A stretch of 32,513 nucleotides of DNA from Protostelium mycophagum (lineage: Eukaryota > Evosea > Variosea > Protosteliida > Protosteliaceae), in assembly GCA_002081555.1 (NCBI GenBank), contig MZNV01000773.1, positions 1 through 32,513 of the forward strand, in the 5' to 3' direction. Positions 13,001 through 20,500 of this stretch are shown here, one piece after another. The notes beneath the pieces were generated by a model. It was not told the DNA's origin, did not search any database, and was given only the letters and a program-made list of their open reading frames with translations. Position 1 is the stretch's first letter, and every line of letters begins with the position of its first letter. The position numbers were made by a program, and so were the translations under genes.

Positions 13001-14362
13001 TCGTGAATCTACAACTCTACAGAATATTTAATATTTTTTATAAAAATCTCAGCTTCACGATAAAATTTATTCATTTTTAAGATTTACAAAATCGAATCTA
13101 CAGATTCACATACAACATGAGTGTCTATTTACTGTATCTTTAAACATATGTTTGATTCATTTCTCTCAATGTATTCTATAGAATTCCCAAAAAACATAAA
13201 GAATAGTTCACCACAAAAAACACAAAGTATATTTCACCACAAAAAACACAAACATCTTCACCTCTTCGCTTCCTCTTCAGCGGCCACAGCCATCGCTTCA
13301 GCCTCTGCAGCATATATCTCCTCTAACTCTCTCGCTTCTCTTTCATCCCAAGTCTCTCTCTTCTCATACTGATCAGAATCATCTTCTAAATCGTCGGGAT
13401 CGATCTCGCCATTTCTGATGGCTTCTTCGAGCGCGGCATCCTCCACTGTCAATTTTAAGATGGTGTTAAGTGAAATGTGATCAACATTGATATCAATTCT
13501 GCTATACTTCAATGGCAGTAACAACACAGTGTAATGTTGATCGTGAGTGTTGATCATGTCACCTTCCATTTGTGCTTCTGCGAACGGATCTGGTGCGATG
13601 TATGAGTCATCATCACTTGAACTGTATTCTGATTCTGAACCGCTCTCCACAGTAGAGGACATCATGTCCTCTTCCTCTTCAGCTCCATCGCTTTCATCTC
13701 CAGACTGAACTTTTTTCGCAGAAAAAATGGATTGTGTGCCTGTTGGGGCTCTGTATGATGTCACATCAAGATATCGTACTTATTGTCAAGACTCGCGCCA
13801 AATGTTTAATACAAAATTCAAAAATTGAGATTGTGAAAATCCACCTCATCCTGCCATTGATTGTTTTTCCTACATTTTTATTAATTTAAGATTAAAAATA
13901 ATTATCTTTTTTTACCTGCTAATTTTGCAACATATTGAGTCGGGATTGCAATTGCTGCAGGGTCACCCTGTGGAAATTAAAATTGACTTCTATGCTTAAG
14001 ATGGTGTGAAGACTTTGCCAACTCGAGGTGGCAACATCATAGAAATCCTACTCACCTTTATCAGAACATACTCCTCCCATTTCATAATGTCATCGTCTAT
14101 GACCCCTCTGATCTTGGTCTGTCCATCGCCCAAGGTGGTCCATTGTATCACACCAACGAATCCTCGATCTCTTCTCTCCGATATGAAAATGTAAAATGGA
14201 ACCTTGACCTCGAACATGACACATTCTGATTCCCAATAACCGAGCAGCCCTTCCGGGTCATCTGTGCTCTTACAGATTCAGATCAGGAATAAATGGATGA
14301 TGATGTCTGTATCAGATTCTACATAGGAAGTGATCCATCCAAACCACCCAAACACTCACCAT
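1075..14362 (-). CDS. Giant coiled-coil protein with two C-terminal cNMP-binding domains (~50 exons)
   Basis: I traced about 50 exons and some 2,200 residues with consistent phases. The start is an ATG at 14360-14362 that abuts its donor, so the first intron follows the initiator codon directly; an in-frame stop lies upstream. Order of parts: a beta-rich N-terminal domain (motifs GFVGVIQWTTLGDGQTKIRG, IMKWEEYVLIKG; 13845-14268); an acidic Ser/Asp tract (13563-13750); short coiled-coil exons (11.9-13.4 kb); Ser/Arg-rich exons (9.6-11 kb); a long E/R/K/Q coiled coil (3.7-8.5 kb, e.g. QREEDEAKRAESEAKKRRR); a linker; and two cyclic-nucleotide-binding folds. Proteins of this type are often ciliary or axonemal, but that is inference. 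The function is unknown; cAMP/cGMP sensing on a structural scaffold is the simplest reading. The 3' end is uncertain: a spliced alternative extends it to 910 or 801. Confidence 0.85.
1332..2620 (-). other. Two cyclic-nucleotide-binding folds (one degenerate, one intact-looking)
   Basis: Fold 1 uses exons 2516-2703, 2354-2469, 2065-2125 and 1972-2009. It reads REICKVLKCTEYPP, then WYVVYKGVVLLSF, then KIGDSFGQHALRTRT. Where a phosphate-binding cassette normally has FGE and a later Arg, this fold has FGQ and no clear PRxA-like motif, so it may not bind ligand. Fold 2 uses 1708-1863, 1557-1667 and 1332-1513. It reads EQIIKTGIEPDEIFIVKRGE, then IFGETAFLEQRDRSISVTV. It keeps the Gly-Glu and a plausible cassette Arg, so ligand binding is possible. 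An intron after LISDK may be 16 or 40 nt long; both keep the frame. The order of folds and the coiled-coil context resemble ciliary CNBD-type proteins (inference). Confidence 0.85.
3036..3131. repeat. Three 32-bp tandem repeats, each with a palindrome
   Basis: Three copies of a 32-bp unit lie in one intron of the minus-strand coiled-coil gene. Each is centred on a near-perfect palindrome: TGCGACATTGTCGCA at 3040-3054 and 3072-3086, and TGCGACATCGTCGCA at 3104-3118. The spacing is exactly 32 bp. The arms are GC-rich in an AT-rich intron, so each copy could fold as a short hairpin in the pre-mRNA or bind a dimeric protein in DNA. Confidence 0.9.
5641..5790. repeat. AT-only palindromic tract in an intron
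   Basis: This is almost pure A/T low-complexity DNA inside the intron between two coiled-coil exons. Segments starting TGTAATAATATATA face an inverted partner ending TATATTATTACA, so a long imperfect hairpin is possible. I see no gene in it. Confidence 0.7.
6495..6697. repeat. Diverged direct repeat pair within an intron
   Basis: Two related segments of about 50 bp lie in the same intron, at about 6495-6545 and 6640-6697. Both read TTTCACGGTTG, then a CCG-containing spacer, then GTGA followed by ACCG, and end in AATAAA-like sequence. They look like an old local duplication. Confidence 0.65.
7788..8025. repeat. Tandemly duplicated AT-rich intron sequence
   Basis: An intron of the coiled-coil gene holds two copies of a segment beginning GATTTTTTTGAGATTCACG, at 7788 and 7896. 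It also holds two copies of a segment beginning AAAAAATCTC and ending GAAATTTCGAA, at 7856 and 7995. Copy offsets of 108 and 139 bp show a tandem duplication followed by small insertions. Confidence 0.75.
8353..8379 (-). repeat. Interstitial TTTTAGGG telomere-type repeats
   Basis: About 3.3 units of CCCTAAAA on the plus strand (TTTTAGGG on the transcribed minus strand) lie inside an intron, directly after its GTGAGG donor. TTTTAGGG is a telomeric unit known from some green algae and other protists. A tract this short within an internal intron is an interstitial copy and does not mark a chromosome end. Confidence 0.9.
9618..10208 (-). other. Ser/Arg-rich low-complexity exons of the coiled-coil gene
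   Basis: Two adjacent exons code for a basic, Ser-dominated segment. The first starts VPFMDSFKSADQSRRSS and runs through SNRSNKSDRSDRSHRS. The second carries an acidic start (SEDTADETVVEEP) and then a repeated RSQMSTHS (twice, ten residues apart) with many RS, KS and SR pairs. Such tracts are usually disordered and heavily phosphorylated. They separate the N-terminal domain and short coiled-coil exons from the main coiled coil. Confidence 0.75.
11776..11858. repeat. 21-bp direct repeat within an intron
   Basis: Two identical 21-bp copies lie at 11776-11796 and 11838-11858, with core CGTTGTAGTGCACCAATTAA, 62 bp apart in one intron of the coiled-coil gene. A related partial copy (GTTGTAGTGCATCA) occurs near 15482 in an intron of the divergent plus-strand gene. 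The word therefore moved or was copied between introns of different genes. Confidence 0.85.
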
Positions 14363-14546
14363 TTTGATAGCTTCAGACACTTGTCTCTTTACAAAGTTAC
14401 AGCTTGATGCAAAGTATCATCTCGCGCACAGCGAATGACGATGCGAAGCCAGAAATAACAACACCCCCACTTTACGTACGAACAAGAAAATACGCTCTGA
14501 CAACATTTTCCGCGGGGCAGATCAAATACATTTTTCCACCTACAAA
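14363..14546. promoter_or_regulatory. Divergent promoter between the coiled-coil and PTEN/RGS/LIM genes
   Basis: The 184 bp lie between two divergent start codons, so they must hold both promoters and both 5' leaders unless further upstream non-coding exons exist. I see no clear TATA box shared with other genes. A GC-richer stretch (GCGCACAGCGAATGACGATG near 14425) stands out. The arrangement suggests co-expression of the two genes, which is inference only. Confidence 0.6.
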
Positions 14547-17500
14547 ATGGACCTGCTGAGGAGGTTCATCCCAAAGAAGAAGAGGAAAATTCAGATCAAC
14601 TTTCAGAAGGGGATCGATGTGCTGCAAGCGGAATGTCTTTGTGAGTTTGTAGTCATTTTGATTGATTAACAAGTGTCTGAGGGCGTTTCAGATATCACAG
14701 AGAATGTACTGTTTTTTAATCTGCCACCAGAAGAATTTAAAGAGGTAATTAATCTCGTGCTCATCCCACTGCCACGCCTCTGAGGATTCATTCTGCTCTT
14801 CATTTTTCATCATCTTTTTTTCAATCTTGATGGCATCAGGCAAACATACAAGAAAGAGATCCTGCGCGATTGAATGGACCGATGGCCAACCTGCAGAGAA
14901 TATTAGATGCCTCTATCAAAGACGAATACAAGATATTCAACTGGTAAGATTCTGATTCTTCAACATAAACATTGTGTGGGACTGGATCCCGATCCAACAC
15001 GGTGATTAGAAATAATGATCCGTGCATTTCCGCAGCATAGAGTATCACCGCAAAACAAATCGCCATCTGTGGCAGAGCCACACAATAAATTCCATCACAA
15101 AAGAAAGTCTCTTTGGACATGTTTAGTTTCATGAAGAAGGTTATTACAACTAAATTGATTCGTCGTAGTGCTACAGATTATAGATATGAGCCTTCAATAT
15201 TTCACAACCAAGGTACACATCTAGATTCTTCATCTCTTGGAAATTGAAATATTCTGAGATTGTTTATATAAAATACAGGACAATGTCTATGAATCGGTTT
15301 GATATTTGCAGTTTGGGAAAACAGTTTTGATTTAAACACACCCGCTTTCGATGTCTTAGCCGGGTTTGTTGATGAGATGGTGAGATGTGACGTCATCATC
15401 TATATTATTTTTCTTATCGTGAGATGGTGTTGTTCTTTGAATATACAATAACACATTTTGGCAGCGCGTATTTTAAATATTGTTGTAGTGCATCAGAATA
15501 ATATAAATGGAAAATAAATAAATTCTGACTCGTTGTAGAATGAGTGGAGTTCACAAAATAGAACAGCAGGTGAGTTTTCCACGATTTCCCACGACTTTTC
15601 TGACCCAATACAGTTGTGCATTGCAGTGACGGAGCGGTGCGTATGTCTGAGTTCTTCCAACTTGACTATCTTTAGAGGTCACAACTGTTGATATGCTGTT
15701 ACCTCCTAGCATCAAAAAAAGCTACAGATATACAATCTGCGATTCATTTATTCCAGAGTAGAACACATGACGAAGAGAAACAGATCAGGTATAGAGTCAC
15801 AATGTTAATTTATTTATGTTTATTTTCTTATATATTTATTTTATTATATATGTTTATTTTATTTGGGCAAAAATCGTATTTGTACTTTGCATTTGTGCTT
15901 TGCTGCAGGCATAAAGCCAACTACAATGATAAATCTGAACTTCGTCATGAAAAAGTAAAATAAAACCTTCTGACAAGTGTGTAGTCCCATTCCAATGCAA
16001 CCTTCGTATAAGAGATATTTATGTTATTTTGCTCATTATCTGCAAATTCTGCAGGACGAGAATAACGATGAGCTTGCCGCGTCTATTTTTGATGAGTTGA
16101 AGGCGTACAGATTGCAGGTGAGCTATTTAAAATCCAGAAGAAATTCAATTTATTTGAATGTACAAAACCTATTTTCACAACATTATAATCGGAAGATCGC
16201 CACATCTAAGATAAAAAATTGCTGCAGAGCTGCATGTTGTAATGATGCAGTGGATTATAGCTGGAGAATGTTATTTCCACTTATAACTCTGCAGGAAATT
16301 CACATATCGGCCGTACCATTACGCGATTATATGGAAGTAAAACAAGTCGACTTCAGAGCAGTAAGATCTTTTATTTGAAACTTTACATTTAATAATATTC
16401 TCATTTATTTGTTGACAGGCTTCTACACCAACACTGGACGCCCAGAAGAGTGAGTATTTTTTTGGCTCGTTGTAGTCGCTCGATTTTACAACCTCATTTA
16501 TCAAATTTCAGATGCCAGAAGATCAGCAGACAACGTGCAGATATTTCCGGTGAGATATCTCCAAAGACATTCTGTCTGACCCACCTTCAGAATGCCAGTA
16601 GTTGTTCGATGCCTGAACGAACTGCTGGATCCAGATCCATTTGGTACTGCATCTCGAGGTCCAATAAGACTTTGTTTTTCTCGAATCCATACGAACAATC
16701 CGTAAAGAGGGTGGCTGAAGGTATGAGGTCGGATATGGTCACGTGACTGAATGATATATAGACACAAGTCTGGGGGATTCTGTTGTGTTTGAATGCAACG
16801 ATTCACTTGTGAGCGGGGACGTGCAAATTGAATTTTTTGACAGCGCGATGTCTAATGTGAGTTTATAATCTATCAATTTTTAGTAATGTAGGAATTCGAG
16901 ATCAAACATCTGGCTCTGTAGTTCAGTGGTAAAATACTACCTTAGGGTGGTAGTGCCTCGGGTTCGATTCCCGACAGAGCCCCACTTTTTGATCAATTTG
17001 ATGATGCTTTCCAGGTGCTTTTTCGATGTTGTTTGAATACATTTTTCCTCGAAAACACACCACAAGCAAGAGGAAGAGACAGGTGGACATCCTCCAAAAT
17101 AATTGATCCACAGCAAGCCATGAAGGTTCTTTTGTTTTTTGGAGAAATGGGTTGATGATTTCGTAGAGCTTCACGAGCCACTCTTATACTCCGAAATGTG
17201 CCGTTGTAGATGATAGAATACAAATTTCGCTGGGAAGTGATGACATAGATCCGGTACCGGGACGGAAAATTCCGAGAAAATTCAAAATGACTATGGTATT
17301 TGCACAAATTGAGGTAAATGATTGATTAAGATAATATAATATAAGATAATGGTATTATATGCGCACATGAAGAATGGTGAAGATCTTCTTTGAAATATGA
17401 ATGTTTTTTATGGCTCTGCAGAGATACCAATTTCCGCACAAAAATATGATTCTGTTTTTGGGGCGAGCCACAATATTATTCTTAATACAACGATGTAGAT

Positions 17501-20500
17501 GTACCTTGTGTTCTAAACCATTATATAATATCATAACATTATGTTTCATTATTAACTCTCCAGCGCCCTGTGGTCCTACCGATTACAGTAGTCATGAATG
17601 ACAGGTGATATCTTCTTACCACAAAAAATATTTATTCATTTTGATTGACCCGTTGTAGTGGGCTGTTGGAGCATTACCGCACTTTCCTCGCAGAGAGACA
17701 CGCTGCAGAAAATTTGACGTTCTGGGAAGACGTTCAAAAATATAAAAAAATGAAATATTTCCACAACAGGGACATACTCCAGGACCCAGGTGACTGCTCA
17801 AATTCCGAATTAATCACGAATAAAATAAAAATAAAAAAACGGTTTTGACGAGTTGTAGAAACGATGGACAAGGACCGAGTCGATCTGATGGAAATTTGCG
17901 GAAATTTATATTTCACTTATTTTGATTCCACATCCAGGTTTTCTTTCACGTTTTAAATTTTTCAAAAATTTCTTTCACGTTTTAAATTTTTGGATTTTTT
18001 TAATTCTATTTCCTCACAAAAGTAGTGTGGCCATAAACTTGCCTTCAAATATCAGCAATAAAGTCCGACGCAGGCTACGCGACATCTTCAGGGAGCTGTC
18101 AGGGAGTGATGCCACAAATCCTTATGCTACTTTAAAGAGGACAGACGGGAAGCCTCAAGAAGTGTATCTCAACAACAGAAGTTCACAGAACAGAGTTATC
18201 CCAAACTACCGTATGTCTCGGAAAAATTCGGAAAAATATTTGACAGATGCGGAAAATTATTTGACAAATGTGAAAAATTATTCTGACAGTTGTAGATGTG
18301 ATAAGCCCCCCAGGGATGAGCAGCCCGTCACTGAACCCTGCTGACTTTCTCAACGTGAAATTTCCGCGAGATTTCTTGAGTCACGTGACCAGACTGAAAT
18401 TTCACAGATTTTTGATGATGCAGAGAGGGAGATTGTAGAGACGATGAGGGCAGATGTATATGCGCGGTGGTGTTCTTCTCCACAATATCAAAAAGCATAT
18501 CAAGAATATCAAGTGAGCTTCATTTTATGATTTTCGCAGAAAAATCCACAAGAATTTAGAAATATTTTGTCAAGCTATTTTTAAAAATATTTATGTTATT
18601 GTAGTCTAGGCAACAGGTCTCTGAAGGGATCAGAAGATTCAATGAAGAAGTAGAGAGAGAAAGGCGAGAGTGTGAAGAGTCAGTTTATCATATCACATTC
18701 GTCTCAATCATATCACATTCATCTCAATCATATGACCTTCATCTCAATCACATCACATTCATCTCAATCATATCACATTCATCTCAATCATATGACCTTC
18801 ATCTCAATCGCTGTGTTGCTATAACCCAGTGTTATCGATTTTTCTGTTTGTAAATATCATCGCGAAACAAACTCAAAAAATGTTTTTTCGGGAAACAAAT
18901 ATATTTTTTATAACATGAAAATATATTTGTTTCCCGAAAATTTTTTGGACATAAAGATGAATCTCACAAAAAGACATAAAAATGTATTTAAATAAATATA
19001 TATTACATTACATACATATCACATTCATTTTTTATAAATACATAAAAATGAATGTTATGTATTTATTTTTTGCAGGAATCTGAAGGGCTCCAGAGTTTCT
19101 CCCTCAGTGAGAAGATTACGTGCCACTGCATCATCACCAGAACTCAAGAGGTGACCATTGAAATCGACGTTACCGACATTTCCACTCGGTAGATACCGAG
19201 GGATCACGTTAATGTGTCGTCCATGGAGATCTTTCAACTTGAAAATCTGTTTGAAAATTTCTGACCGTTGTAGAAGCAGTGTGTTAGGCTATGATCAAGC
19301 GATTGAATTGACAAAGTCCGAAGATATCTTGACAAATCAGGTGAGACATCATGAGATAGGTCTTAAGCTTACTATTTTTAGAACAATAACCCCATCCCTT
19401 CTAGGAAGGATTCTGCAAGCGGTAAGTACTGTTTAGCAGTCTTCATGTCGTTTCTAATAAATCTACAATTCCAAAAATAGAAGCTCAAAATTCCTGGAAA
19501 CATCATGCTCCTAGAATATTCCGAAAAAATGACCCGAATATTCTCGGAATATTCCGAGAAAATGATCCGAAATTCTTACTCGCTCAGGACCACCAGAGTG
19601 GTTGATCAAGAGTTATATGGCTGCTGCTGTCTCCAGCGGCACATCAAGAATGATCCCGCCCAGCGATTTGGCAAGATACTGGAAGACTTCTTCAACTCCA
19701 CCTATCAAGCCCAGTTTTCAGGTGAATTTCCGGGGCTTATATCAATTGATTTTATTGTTTAAACACCACTTTGAAGTACACTTTCTGAATGTCAATAATA
19801 AATAATAATAATATTCCGGTAACAATATGTGACAAAGATCCACTCGAATTTTATTTTTTGTAGAATAGAAGTGAGGGAGATTTTTTTAATTTTATTTTAT
19901 ATTTAGATCTAGGGAAATCGAAGTAAATTTCTCCAGATCCCCAGCTTTGGGTCGCATAAATACTCATCTACCTCTTCGGATAATCTCACCACAATAAGCC
20001 GAACTTCGCAAGGATATACACCGGAAGATTCACAGAAAATTCCACAAGGGAACGGTTCTGCGGAACCGGAATCTGTTCGGAAAAATACCGCCCGGAAGCA
20101 AGCCAGACTTTCACCGGACAAACCTCTCGAGCACATCGTTGTAATATTTCTTGAATTTTTATATGTTTATTTTATTTTGCAAAATATAAATAATTTATTT
20201 AATTGCTGATTTTTTAGACACCTTATAATACTTCTGGATTCCCAGAACGGATGACATCACCAACACTCCCCGAAGCACAAATTTCTGAGAATGTTCCGTC
20301 TACAACGAAAGACCGTAGGGACATTATGGCTGTGTTAAGACAAGTGAGGTCCACTAGAAGTCTCAGGATGACGAACGAGAAGAATGACCCCGCATTGATG
20401 CAAGTTTTTTATCATTATTTTGCTAAAATTTCAATTCCAAGTCAATTTTTTTTGTAAAAACATTCAGAAATATAAAATCAAATTTGTAATTGTAAATCTC

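Larger units (their letters stand above)
16857..17014 (+). other. Intron hosting a tRNA gene
   Basis: This 158-nt intron has donor GTGAGT at 16857 and acceptor TTTCCAG ending at 17014. Splicing it out joins AAT to GTG in phase 0 and restores a continuous C2 strand. The tRNA-Pro gene lies at 16912-16982, 55 nt after the donor and 32 nt before the exon. Confidence 0.85.
16295..17313 (+). other. PTEN/tensin-type C2 domain
   Basis: Exons are 16295-16360, 16419-16449, 16512-16549, 16591-16720, 16762-16856, 17015-17125 and 17167-17313. Landmarks: EIHISAVPLRDYM (first strand), KTLFFSNPYEQSVKRV, VVFECNDSLVSGDVQIEFFD, VLFRCCLNTFFLENT, and the last strand PRKFKMTMVFAQIE. These match the usual order of a tensin/auxilin C2, where GDV-hFhD is followed by lFRhxhNTxFI. 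The tRNA-Pro gene interrupts this domain between SAMSN and VLFRC. Confidence 0.8.

Noticed and set aside
17199-17220. GTTGTAG at 17212 and in the exon ending at 23792 as intron acceptors
   Set aside because: Both lie in well-supported exons, where they code Val-Val (CAVVDD and ETVVDK). Splicing there would break the frame.
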